A DNA stretch of 64,000 nt from Pseudomonas fluorescens (GTDB lineage Bacteria; Pseudomonadota; Gammaproteobacteria; Pseudomonadales; Pseudomonadaceae): the NCBI RefSeq assembly GCF_902497875.1, contig NZ_CABVHY010000026.1:36383-100382 (forward strand), read 5' to 3'. A model generated the notes under the pieces. That model ran no database searches. It was given only the letters and a program-made list of their open reading frames with translations, and was not told the DNA's origin. Positions 8,470 through 16,404 of the stretch are shown piece after piece (within the stretch, counting starts at the first letter, position 1; each line of letters opens with the position of its first letter). The position numbers were made by a program, and so were the translations under genes.

Positions 8470-8595
8470 CGTAGCAGCTGCCGAAGGCTGCGTCCGGCTG
8501 CGCAGCAGTCGTAAAATCAGGCACCACGGTATTCCAGACAAACCGTGCAAGCAGGATTTGCGATTGCTACGCAGCCGGACGCAGGCTGCTACGGG
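8470..8595. repeat. REP-like inverted repeat pair
   Basis: The left arm begins GTAGCAGCTGCCGAAGGCTG at 8471 and the right arm, near 8565-8594, is its inverse (ACGCAGCCGGACGCAGGCTG). The arms flank a short spacer. This is a different REP family from the GTGGGAGCGAG type; a half copy recurs at about 44127-44155. It lies behind the first SDR gene and may shape mRNA ends. Confidence 0.7.
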
Positions 8596-8666
8596 GGACG
8601 GTGCTGAGCCTGAAACTCCTTATCTTACCGGCCGCTGCGAGCTGTGCTCCGAGTCGCCATTGGGTA

Positions 8667-8718
8667 TTAATGACCGCATACGGTCTTAATGACCTCATTA
8701 TCCGATAGTCATAACGAC
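8667..8718. promoter_or_regulatory. Repeated operator-like motif upstream of second SDR
   Basis: The stretch holds TTAATGACC twice (8668 and 8687), GACCG-CATA-CGGTC around 8672-8685, and ATAGTCATAACGAC at 8705-8718. The last matches ATAGTCATAATGAC (minus strand of 19825-19838) in 13 of 14 bases. It sits about 105 bases before the second SDR gene, a sensible place for an operator. The regulator is not known. Confidence 0.4.
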
Positions 8719-8822
8719 CCCAGAATTCAAAACCCATTGATTTACCTAACAAAATAATCTGGCCCGCTTTTTGATCGCTCCCCCTTGGTTTCCACTCTCT
8801 GACTCTTCAAGGGGAAGTATTT

Positions 8823-9566
8823 ATGAGCAATGAATTCGAGGGTCGCCTGGCCGTAGTCACCGGTGCAAGTTCCGGCATTGGCCTGGCCGTCACCGAGCGC
8901 CTGTTGGCTCAAGGCGCTCAAGTACTGGCGATGTCACGCCAGATCGGCGGCCTGGGGGATCTGGCCGAACGCTTTACCAAACAGCTGCACTGGATCCCCG
9001 GCGATGTCACCCAAGAGGCCGACCTGATGCGGTTGGCGAATAAGGCTTCGACAATCGGTCCAGTGGATTTCCTTGTGCCCAATGCTGGCATCGCACAATT
9101 GGCGGACGGCCTGAACGTATCGGCGTTTGATCGTCAATGGGCGGTCAATGGCGCGGGTGCCTTGAACACCCTGGCCAACCTGCGCAGCCAAATGGCGAAA
9201 CCGGCTTCGGTGGTGTTCATCGGCACTTTCCTGGCCCAGCTAACCTTCCCTGGACTCGCGGCCTATATCGCCTCGAAAGCAGCGCTGCAAGCACATGCCC
9301 GTACCCTGGCGGTCGAACTGGCGCCTCTCGGGATACGCATCAACATGGTTTCCCCCGGCCCCACCGCCACGCCCATCTGGTCCACATTAGGCTTGAAGAA
9401 TGAGGAACTGGACAGCGTCGCCAACGCGGTAAACCAGCGACTGCTCGATGGCAAGTTCCTCGAGGCCGGAGCGGTTGCCGATGTGATCCTGTTCCAGCTA
9501 AGCAACGGCGCCCGCGGCGTCTATGGCCAGGACTGGATTGTCGATAGCGGCTACACCGTGCGCTAG
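8823..9566 (+). CDS. Short-chain dehydrogenase/reductase
   Basis: A 247-residue SDR with the classical motifs: VVTGASSGIGLAV (NAD(P) binding, residues 13-25), PNAGIAQ for NNAG, and YIASKAALQAHART as the catalytic YxxxK. The Ser of the triad falls in VVFIGTFLAQL and is replaced or shifted, as in some family members. The C-terminus VYGQDWIVDSGYTVR fits the substrate-closing end. GGGGAAG lies before the ATG. The gene stands alone, followed by the convergent kup. It probably acts on a small alcohol or ketone; the substrate is unknown. Confidence 0.85.
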   Translation: MSNEFEGRLAVVTGASSGIGLAVTERLLAQGAQVLAMSRQIGGLGDLAERFTKQLHWIPGDVTQEADLMRLANKASTIGPVDFLVPNAGIAQLADGLNVSAFDRQWAVNGAGALNTLANLRSQMAKPASVVFIGTFLAQLTFPGLAAYIASKAALQAHARTLAVELAPLGIRINMVSPGPTATPIWSTLGLKNEELDSVANAVNQRLLDGKFLEAGAVADVILFQLSNGARGVYGQDWIVDSGYTVR

Positions 9567-9601
9567 ATTCAAATCTTCCGAGCAACGACAGGCGCCATCC
9601 C

Positions 9602-11503
9602 TCACATTTCCACCTGTGTACCTAGCTCTATCACCCGGTTCAGCGGCAGCTTGAAGTACTTCAAGCTGCTGTTGGCGTTCTTCAGCAAAAAGGCGAACAG
9701 GCTTTCTCGCCAACGGGCCATGCCGATACGCCTGGTCGCAATAACCGTCTCGCGGCTGAGGAAATAGGTCGTACGCATCGGGCTGAAATCCAGCTCGCTC
9801 AAGTGACAGAGACTTAATGCTGCGGGTACGTCCGGCTCTTCGATAAAGCCAAAGTGCAGACTTACCCGGAAGAATCCCTCGCCATAAGCTTCGACTTCGA
9901 ACCGCCGATCGGCCCCCACCCGAGGACTGTCTTCGGACACCACCGTGAGCAGCACCACCTGTTCGTGCAACACTTGGTTGTGCAGCAGATTGTGCAAGAG
10001 TGCATGAGGGACGGCGTCTGCCCTGGCCGTCAGAAACACCGCGGTGCCTTGCACTCGATGGGGCGGCTGCATCCGGATGCTGCTGATGAACAACGGTAAC
10101 GGCAGAGCCGTTTCGTCCAGCCTTTCCAGCATGATCTTGCGGCCGCGCTTCCAGGTCGTCATCAAAATGAACAACCCTATACCCGCGATGACGGGGAAGG
10201 CGCCGCCCTGAAAAATCTTCGGCGCATTGGCCGCGAAGTACAGGCTGTCCACCAGCAGAAAACCGAGAAGCATCGGGATGGCCAACCAGCGCGGGGTTTT
10301 CCATAGGAGCAGGACGACCGCCGAGGACAGGATGGTGGTGATCAGCATGGTGCCTGTCACAGCAACCCCGTACGCCGCAGCCAAAGCACTGGAAGACTCG
10401 AAGCCGACAACCAGCAGCACCACCCCCACCATCAGTGCCCAGTTAACCGTGCCGATGTAGATCTGCCCCTGCTCCTGGCTGGACGTATGCTGGATAAACA
10501 TGCGTGGGACATAACCCAGCTGGATGGCCTGTCGAGTCAGGGAGAAGGCCCCGGAAATCACGGCTTGCGAGGCGATGATGGTTGCCAGGGTGGAGAGCCC
10601 GACCATCGGCAACAACGCCCAGCTCGGCGCCAGGAGATAGAAAGGATTGCGTACAGCCTCCGGATTTTCCAGGATCAATGCGCCTTGGCCGAAGTAATTC
10701 AGCATCAGTCCTGGCAATACCAGGATGAACCAGGCACGCGCAATCGGTTTGCGACCGAAGTGGCCCATGTCGGCATACAGCGCTTCGGCGCCCGTCAGCG
10801 CGAGCACGACTGCACCGAGGATGGCCACACCGATACCCGGATGAGCGATGAAAAAATGTGCTCCCCAGTATGGGTTGAGCGCTTGCAACACTTCGGGGCG
10901 CTGCAAGATACCGTAGATCCCAAGAGCCCCGAGCACCAGAAACCACAGCACCATTACCGGTCCGAAGAGCGTGCCAATCCGCGCCGTACCGTGTTTCTGA
11001 ATCAAGAACAGCGCCACCAGTACGATCACAGACAACGGGACAACCCAGTGCTCGATCCCGTCAAATGCCAGCTGGAGCCCTTCAACGGCAGAAAGGACCG
11101 AGATGGCCGGGGTGATCATGCTGTCACCGTAGAACAGCGCTGCACCGAACAGCCCGAGCAGCACCAGCACTTTACTCAACTGCGGATAGGGAGCGGCAGC
11201 GCGACGGGCCAGCGCCGTCAAGGCCATGATGCCGCCCTCACCCTGGTTGTTGGCGCGAAGAATGAACAGCACGTATTTGATCGAGACCACCCAGATCAGC
11301 GACCAGAAGATCAACGAAAGAATGCCCAGTACACCATCGTGGTTGGCTTGCACCCCGTAGTGACCGGCAAACACCTCTTTGAGGGTGTACAGCGGGCTGG
11401 TACCAATGTCTCCATACACCACTCCCACCGCTGCCATCAGCAAGCCTGCCGCCGAGGTTTTTGCATGAGGTTCTTCGATTGCGTGGGAAGCTGATTGGCT
11501 CAC
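9602..11503 (-). CDS. kup: Kup potassium uptake protein
   Basis: A 633-residue low-affinity K+/H+ symporter of the KUP/HAK/KT family. The N-terminus after about 20 residues reads AAVGVVYGDIGTSPLYTLKEVF, the family hallmark (GDIGTSPLY). It is followed by about 12 membrane segments and a soluble C-terminal domain from about residue 460. The GEGG motif (NNQGEGGIMALTA) is present. The start appears to be GTG with a GAGA ribosome site. With the kdp operon broken at 16.4-18.9 kb, this would be one of the remaining potassium importers. Length and motifs are normal. Confidence 0.95.
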   Translation of the reverse strand: MSQSASHAIEEPHAKTSAAGLLMAAVGVVYGDIGTSPLYTLKEVFAGHYGVQANHDGVLGILSLIFWSLIWVVSIKYVLFILRANNQGEGGIMALTALARRAAAPYPQLSKVLVLLGLFGAALFYGDSMITPAISVLSAVEGLQLAFDGIEHWVVPLSVIVLVALFLIQKHGTARIGTLFGPVMVLWFLVLGALGIYGILQRPEVLQALNPYWGAHFFIAHPGIGVAILGAVVLALTGAEALYADMGHFGRKPIARAWFILVLPGLMLNYFGQGALILENPEAVRNPFYLLAPSWALLPMVGLSTLATIIASQAVISGAFSLTRQAIQLGYVPRMFIQHTSSQEQGQIYIGTVNWALMVGVVLLVVGFESSSALAAAYGVAVTGTMLITTILSSAVVLLLWKTPRWLAIPMLLGFLLVDSLYFAANAPKIFQGGAFPVIAGIGLFILMTTWKRGRKIMLERLDETALPLPLFISSIRMQPPHRVQGTAVFLTARADAVPHALLHNLLHNQVLHEQVVLLTVVSEDSPRVGADRRFEVEAYGEGFFRVSLHFGFIEEPDVPAALSLCHLSELDFSPMRTTYFLSRETVIATRRIGMARWRESLFAFLLKNANSSLKYFKLPLNRVIELGTQVEM

Positions 11504-11828
11504 TTAGTGTTTCTCGAAAATTGGGGTGTTGAAGAACCGCACGCTACCTTCGGGCCTGTTGTAACAAGCAAAATACCTCACTGTCTCGCGCTTTGGCGAA
11601 CAGATCCGAGGTATCCAGGAAAATTCCGTATGGCGGGGGGCATTATGAGCTGTACCTGAACTGCGTCTGCCAGTATCCGTTGCAGCGCCCCTATCTGCCG
11701 TAAAAAAACCGTAAAAAAACTATGGGCGCACTGCTTGGAGTGAGCGCCGACGTAGCGCAGTCCGTAAATTTACTTTCAAACCACAGTGCAACCCCTGGGA
11801 ATGCAGCGCGGTACGCTGGCTGCAATAC
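11504..11828. other. Gene-free region upstream of kup
   Basis: About 325 bases between the kup start and the end of the GNAT/C39-like gene, both on the minus strand. It should hold the kup promoter. I see two GTAAAAAAAC runs near 11700-11718 but no clear terminator, RNA gene or operator. Confidence 0.4.
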
Positions 11829-12959
11829 CTAAGATGTTGCAGCCACTACTCGACTGTCGGGCTGCTCGCGAGCGTAAAGAATCACCGAGGCGCGCAGCTT
11901 GTTGCCGCCGAAAGCGCACATCTTGTCGAACGCCTGATGGCTGACGGGCAGATGCTGGCAGTCGAGTGCCTGACGGTGCTGGCTGTGATCGATGTCCGGA
12001 TCATGCAGGTAGACGAAGTCTTCATCGCAGTCGGTGACGATTACCCAGTGCGGGGCTTTCGAGCGAGTCAGGCGGTAGTTGCTGATCAGCACCAGGGGTT
12101 GACCGCCGGCCTTCAGCGCGAGAGCCAGATCCAGCTGGTTGCTGCTGATCTGCTCCACATCGCTGTGCAGTAGCTCCGCGCAGAACTCTTCGTGTACCAG
12201 GCGCATCACCTCCTTTTTGTGTTCGTCGCGCACACCGTTGAGGAACAGCGGACCGGCGATGCTGACTTGCAGGCGCACGCGAAACCCTCGGCGCCAGGCC
12301 GCCAGTGCCAGCCCCTGGGGACTGCAACCGCCGTGGCCCGAGGTCATGAACACAGTGGTCGCTTCACGCCAGATTTGCAGTTCCTCCCTGCGCTCGGCCA
12401 AGCGATCCGGCTGCAGAGCACTCATGGCCATCAAGAGGCAGGCCGGGCCACAGGTGAAATCGGTGGTCTGCTGGTAATAGGGCACCCGGATATCGCGGTT
12501 TTCACGATGCTGCAGGATCCGTTTCTCCAGGCGCAGCGCATGCACATGGTCTTCGTAGTAGTCGTTGACCACGGCGAAGCGCCGGTACCCATTGCGCTCA
12601 TAAAGACTGATGGCGGCGGGATTGTCCGGACGGACTTCCAGACGCAGGTAGGCACAGTCGTGCGCGCGGGCACAATCTTCGGCCTGGTCCAGCAACTGTT
12701 TTCCCAGGCCCAGACCGCGACTGTGGGTGGCAATGGCAATGGAGTACAGACGCGCCAGCGAAGTGCCGCGGTGAAACAGCACCAGGCAGTAGCCCATCAA
12801 CTGACTCCCGGCCTGTGCGACGATCAGGCTGGCATGGGCGCGACTGATCATCCACTGAAAACTGCGCGGAGTAAGCCGGTCATAGGTGAAGCTCTGGTTT
12901 TCAAGTTCCAGCAGGGACTTCAGATCGTCTTGTGTAGCGTTGCGAAATACCAGGTTCAT
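11829..12959 (-). CDS. GNAT acetyltransferase fused to a C39-like cysteine-peptidase domain
   Basis: A 376-residue two-domain protein. Residues 1-150 are a GNAT fold (RimI-like; RLYSIAIATHSRGLGLGKQLL is the acetyl-CoA loop). Residues 155-370 are a papain-like C39 domain: YYQQTTDFTCGPACLLMAMSAL holds the nucleophile Cys after an oxyanion Gln, and KAPHWVIVTDCDEDFVYLHDPD holds the His and Asp. C39 domains cut leader peptides after double glycine. It is divergent from, and about 90 bases away from, a RimK-like ATP-grasp gene. That pairing has been predicted to make or modify peptides (Iyer and Aravind work on amidoligases). No substrate is known. Confidence 0.85.
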   Translation of the reverse strand: MNLVFRNATQDDLKSLLELENQSFTYDRLTPRSFQWMISRAHASLIVAQAGSQLMGYCLVLFHRGTSLARLYSIAIATHSRGLGLGKQLLDQAEDCARAHDCAYLRLEVRPDNPAAISLYERNGYRRFAVVNDYYEDHVHALRLEKRILQHRENRDIRVPYYQQTTDFTCGPACLLMAMSALQPDRLAERREELQIWREATTVFMTSGHGGCSPQGLALAAWRRGFRVRLQVSIAGPLFLNGVRDEHKKEVMRLVHEEFCAELLHSDVEQISSNQLDLALALKAGGQPLVLISNYRLTRSKAPHWVIVTDCDEDFVYLHDPDIDHSQHRQALDCQHLPVSHQAFDKMCAFGGNKLRASVILYAREQPDSRVVAATS

Positions 12960-13051
12960 ACAGCCGCCGTAAAAGTTGCGTAACGAAACGAGACTTTCTC
13001 AAAAGTTCGTGTTTAATAGATCAGGACTTGTTCTCAAACGGACCTCCTCAT

Positions 13052-14638
13052 ATGTCAGCGGTACAAGGTGATTTGCGTGAAGTATCAGAGCAAAATCGGT
13101 TGACGGCAATATCTCGACCTACTTATTTATCTGATGTAACCCGAAGTTCCAGCCAGCTGGTTATTATTGTCGAGCGCAAAGAAGACTGGGCGTCTTACTT
13201 CCCTTCCGAGGATGTGATGAGTGCGCAGGAGTATCTCGAGCAGCCCCTTGAAAACGAGGCCGGCAAGCGAATTCAGGTGATAAACCTGTGCCGCAGCTAC
13301 AAGTATCTGGGGCACGGGTATTACTGCTCATTACTTGCGGAAGCGCGTGGCCACAAAGTTATTCCATCCGTGCGAACCATCAGCGAGCTGACACGCAAGT
13401 CACTGTATGGGTTGGCACTCGACGATCTGGACAAGGCGCTCGACAAGGCACTGAACAATCATATTTACAGCAATACTGAGGGCTTCACGCTAACCCTGTA
13501 TTTTGGCAAGACCAACCTTGAACCCTTGCAGGAACTGGCTCGACAAATATTCGAGATATTCCCGTGCCCGGTCCTGTTGGTCGAATTCCGTAAAAGTAAT
13601 AGTTGGCGCATCGAGGGAATAAAGTCCGGCACCTTGCACAAGCTACGCGAAGACCAGGAAGATCAGTTTGCCAACTCGCTGGACAGCTTCAGCCGCAAGA
13701 TCTGGCGAATGCCGCGCTCGCCACGCGTGGCCCGCTACGACCTGGCCATACTGCATGACCCGCAAGAAGCGCTGCCGCCTTCCAACGCCAAGGCGCTGGC
13801 GAGTTTTATAAGGGTTGGCAAGGGTCTGGGCATTGATGTTGAACTGATCGAGAAGAAAGACTATTCACGAATCGCCGAGTATGACGCCCTGTTGATTCGC
13901 GAAACCACCAGCGTGGATAACCATACCTATCGCTTCGCCAAGAAGGCGGAAAGCGAAGGTCTGGTGGTGATGGACGACCCCACTTCAATCCTGCGTTGCA
14001 CCAACAAGGTGTACCTGACCGATCTGCTCAAGAGTCATCAACTGGGCATGCCGGCAACCGAGATTCTCTACAAGGAACGACCGGAAGACTTCGAGCGAGT
14101 CGGCGAACGCCTGGGCTTTCCATTGGTGCTGAAGATTCCCGATGGTTGTTTCTCCCGTGGCGTGATCAAGGTCGAAAGCCAGCAGGCATTGCTGGAAGCC
14201 ACTTCTGAGCTATTCGAACACTCGGTGTTGTTGCTGGCTCAGGAGTTCTTTTACACCGAATACGACTGGCGCATCGGCGTGCTCAACCGCAAACCGATCT
14301 TCGCCTGTCAGTACTTCATGTCCAAGGGGCACTGGCAGATCTACAACCACAAAGCCAAAGGCCAGGACATCAACGGTGAGTGCCGCACCCTGGCGGTCCA
14401 CGAGGCGCCGCGCGCGGTGGTCGAACTGGCGGTGAAGACCGCCAACCTGATTGGCGATGGTTTGTACGGGGTCGACCTGAAGCAGTCGGGCGATAAAGTG
14501 GTGGTGATCGAGGTGAACGACAACCCCAACCTGGATGCGGGTATCGAAGATGCCTACCTGCAAGACGACTTGTATTCTCTGGTACTGGAAGAATTCATCC
14601 GCCGCCTAGAGCTGAAACGTCGCGGCCAGGCCTGGTGA
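13052..14638 (+). CDS. RimK-like ATP-grasp ligase with N-terminal RLAN domain
   Basis: 528 residues from the ATG at 13052; an in-frame TTG at 13028 would add eight. Residues 30-180 form the RimK-like ATP-grasp N-terminal domain (VIIVERKEDWASYFPSEDV...; NLCRSYKYLGHGYYCSLLAEARGH). Residues 210-520 are an ATP-grasp fold. ATP/Mg contacts are seen in FPLVLKIPDGCFSRGVIKV, LLAQEFFYTEYDWRIGVL and VVVIEVNDNPNLDAGIED (the N-x-N metal ligands). Enzymes of this class join amino acids to a peptide or protein end. It is paired with the divergent GNAT/C39 gene and followed by a CorA-like gene 67 bases on. The acceptor is unknown. Confidence 0.85.
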   Translation: MSAVQGDLREVSEQNRLTAISRPTYLSDVTRSSSQLVIIVERKEDWASYFPSEDVMSAQEYLEQPLENEAGKRIQVINLCRSYKYLGHGYYCSLLAEARGHKVIPSVRTISELTRKSLYGLALDDLDKALDKALNNHIYSNTEGFTLTLYFGKTNLEPLQELARQIFEIFPCPVLLVEFRKSNSWRIEGIKSGTLHKLREDQEDQFANSLDSFSRKIWRMPRSPRVARYDLAILHDPQEALPPSNAKALASFIRVGKGLGIDVELIEKKDYSRIAEYDALLIRETTSVDNHTYRFAKKAESEGLVVMDDPTSILRCTNKVYLTDLLKSHQLGMPATEILYKERPEDFERVGERLGFPLVLKIPDGCFSRGVIKVESQQALLEATSELFEHSVLLLAQEFFYTEYDWRIGVLNRKPIFACQYFMSKGHWQIYNHKAKGQDINGECRTLAVHEAPRAVVELAVKTANLIGDGLYGVDLKQSGDKVVVIEVNDNPNLDAGIEDAYLQDDLYSLVLEEFIRRLELKRRGQAW

Positions 14639-14705
14639 GCGGTTGACCCTCTGCTTGCCCTGCAAGACACTTGATTTTCGCAGCCGATAACGCCAGAGGA
14701 TAAAC

Positions 14706-15656
14706 GTGATCAAGAGTTTTCAACTTGCCCATGGGGCACTGGTACCGGTTGAACGCCTCGATGCCGAGGTCATGTTGTTCAGCAATCCCGATATCGCCGA
14801 ACGGGATCTGCTGCGCAGCGATTTCAAACTGGACGATCATGCACTGGCTTCGGCGCTGGATCCGGACGAAGTTTCGCGTATCGAGTTCCACCCGGATAAC
14901 CTGTTCTTGATCTGGAAGCGCCCGGAAAGTTACTCGGGTGGCGACAGCCTGGCCTTCGAAGTGTCGTCGTTCGGTTTACTGTTTTCTAAAACACGCTTGC
15001 TGGTCATCGCCACCGACGATTCCCAGTTGAGCGGCCTGGGTGATCGGCACCCCTTGCACACACCGCTGGATGTACTGCTGGACATGCTGTTCAACAACCT
15101 CCATCACTACCTGGGCCACCTCAAGGTGATCAAGATGGTGGCCCGCGAGCTGCAGCAGAAGTTCAATTCCTCGATGGAGAACCGCCATCTGATTCAGATG
15201 TTCAACCTCAGCGAGAGCCTGATCTATTACATCAACGCGATTCATAGCAATGGTGCGGTCCTGATCCGGCTGCGCAACCATGCCGAGAAGGAGCACTTCA
15301 GCGCCGAGGCGATCGCGCTTATCGATGATCTGATCATCGAGAACACCCAGTGCAACAAACAGGCGGAAATCTACTCAAGGGTGTTTTCCGGTTTGATCGA
15401 TGCGCGCGGCAATCTAATGAACAACAGCATGAACAACCTGCTGCGCAAACTGACGCTGATCAACGTGGTCTTCCTGCCGCTCAACCTGATCGCCAGTATC
15501 GGCGGCATGTCCGAGTTCAGCATGATGACCGCAACCGTACCTTGGTGGATCGCCTATCCGCTTTTTGTCACAGGCATGCTGGTTACCGGAGGCCTGATGG
15601 TGATCGTGCTCAAGCGTCTGACGCGTGGCTCACCCAGTATGAACCGCCCCCACTGA
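14706..15656 (+). CDS. CorA-family divalent cation transporter, GMS variant
   Basis: A 316-residue CorA/ZntB-type protein with a GTG start behind AGAGGA. A long soluble N-terminal domain (1-255) rich in coiled-coil helices leads to two C-terminal membrane segments (about 255-275 and 285-305). The canonical GMN at the end of the first membrane helix is replaced: LIASIGGMSEFSMM gives GMS. Canonical CorA channels need GMN for Mg2+ selection, so a different ion or changed selectivity is possible. It lies 67 bases behind the RimK-like gene and is likely co-transcribed. Confidence 0.8.
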   Translation: MIKSFQLAHGALVPVERLDAEVMLFSNPDIAERDLLRSDFKLDDHALASALDPDEVSRIEFHPDNLFLIWKRPESYSGGDSLAFEVSSFGLLFSKTRLLVIATDDSQLSGLGDRHPLHTPLDVLLDMLFNNLHHYLGHLKVIKMVARELQQKFNSSMENRHLIQMFNLSESLIYYINAIHSNGAVLIRLRNHAEKEHFSAEAIALIDDLIIENTQCNKQAEIYSRVFSGLIDARGNLMNNSMNNLLRKLTLINVVFLPLNLIASIGGMSEFSMMTATVPWWIAYPLFVTGMLVTGGLMVIVLKRLTRGSPSMNRPH

Positions 15657-15710
15657 ACCCTTCATGAGACTGAACTGCCCCAGCCTCCTTGCTCTTCATC
15701 AATGATTCGC

Positions 15711-16400
15711 TCAAGGAACAAAACGATAGCCAACACCTGTTTCGGTGATGAGATGGCACGGCTGCGACGGGTCAGCTTCGATCTTCTTGCGCAGGCCTCC
15801 CATGAACACTCGTAGATACTGTGTATCTGCTTGATGGGAAGGCCCCCATACCGCCTTAAGCAATTGCAGATGCGTCAGCACTCGGTCCGGGTGGGCACAC
15901 AAGTGCGTCAGCAGGCGGTATTCCAGTGGGGTCAGGTGCACGGGAACGCCGGCGCGCTCCACGATGCGCCGATCCATGTCGATCCGAACATCACCAAAGG
16001 TCACGATCGAGGTGCTTTCAATACTCTTCACGCTCCGGCGCACCTGGGCCCGGACTCGCGCGAGCAATTCACCCGTGCCGAACGGCTTCACCAGATAGTC
16101 ATCGGCACCGGTATCCAGCGCAATAATCTTGGCGGACTCGGCACTGCGCGCCGACAAGACAATAATCGGCACCTGCGACCAGGTCCGCAGATCGCGGATG
16201 AGGTCGACGCCATCGCCATCAGGCAACCCGAGGTCAAGGACAATGAGGTCGGGTCGTCGTGTTCCGGCTTCAATGAGACCACGCTGCAGCGAGTCGGCCT
16301 CATACACCAGCAGCCCCTCGGCCTCGAGCGCCATGCGTACGAAACGCCGGATCTCGATTTCGTCCTCAACGATCAGGACACGCAGTGCCGTTTCACTCAT
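15711..16400 (-). CDS. kdpE: KdpE response regulator
   Basis: 229 residues from the ATG at 16400, which has GAGGAC before it. The receiver domain shows VEDE near residue 11, LDLGLPDGDG with the phosphorylatable Asp, SARSAES and DYLVKPFG with the conserved Lys. The C-terminal OmpR-type winged helix (VHLTPLEYRLLTHLCAHPDRVLTH..., DTQYLRVFMGGLRKKIE) is complete. In the intact operon KdpE is phosphorylated by KdpD and activates kdpFABC. Here it starts only four bases after the KdpA'-KdpD fusion gene, so the kinase half and its partner are still translated together. Confidence 0.92.
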   Translation of the reverse strand: MSETALRVLIVEDEIEIRRFVRMALEAEGLLVYEADSLQRGLIEAGTRRPDLIVLDLGLPDGDGVDLIRDLRTWSQVPIIVLSARSAESAKIIALDTGADDYLVKPFGTGELLARVRAQVRRSVKSIESTSIVTFGDVRIDMDRRIVERAGVPVHLTPLEYRLLTHLCAHPDRVLTHLQLLKAVWGPSHQADTQYLRVFMGGLRKKIEADPSQPCHLITETGVGYRFVP

Positions 16401-16404
16401 GATT

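Noticed and set aside
10487..11494. 335-codon plus-strand frame opposite kup
   Set aside because: Shadow of kup; very rich in Gln, His and Arg and without a start signal.
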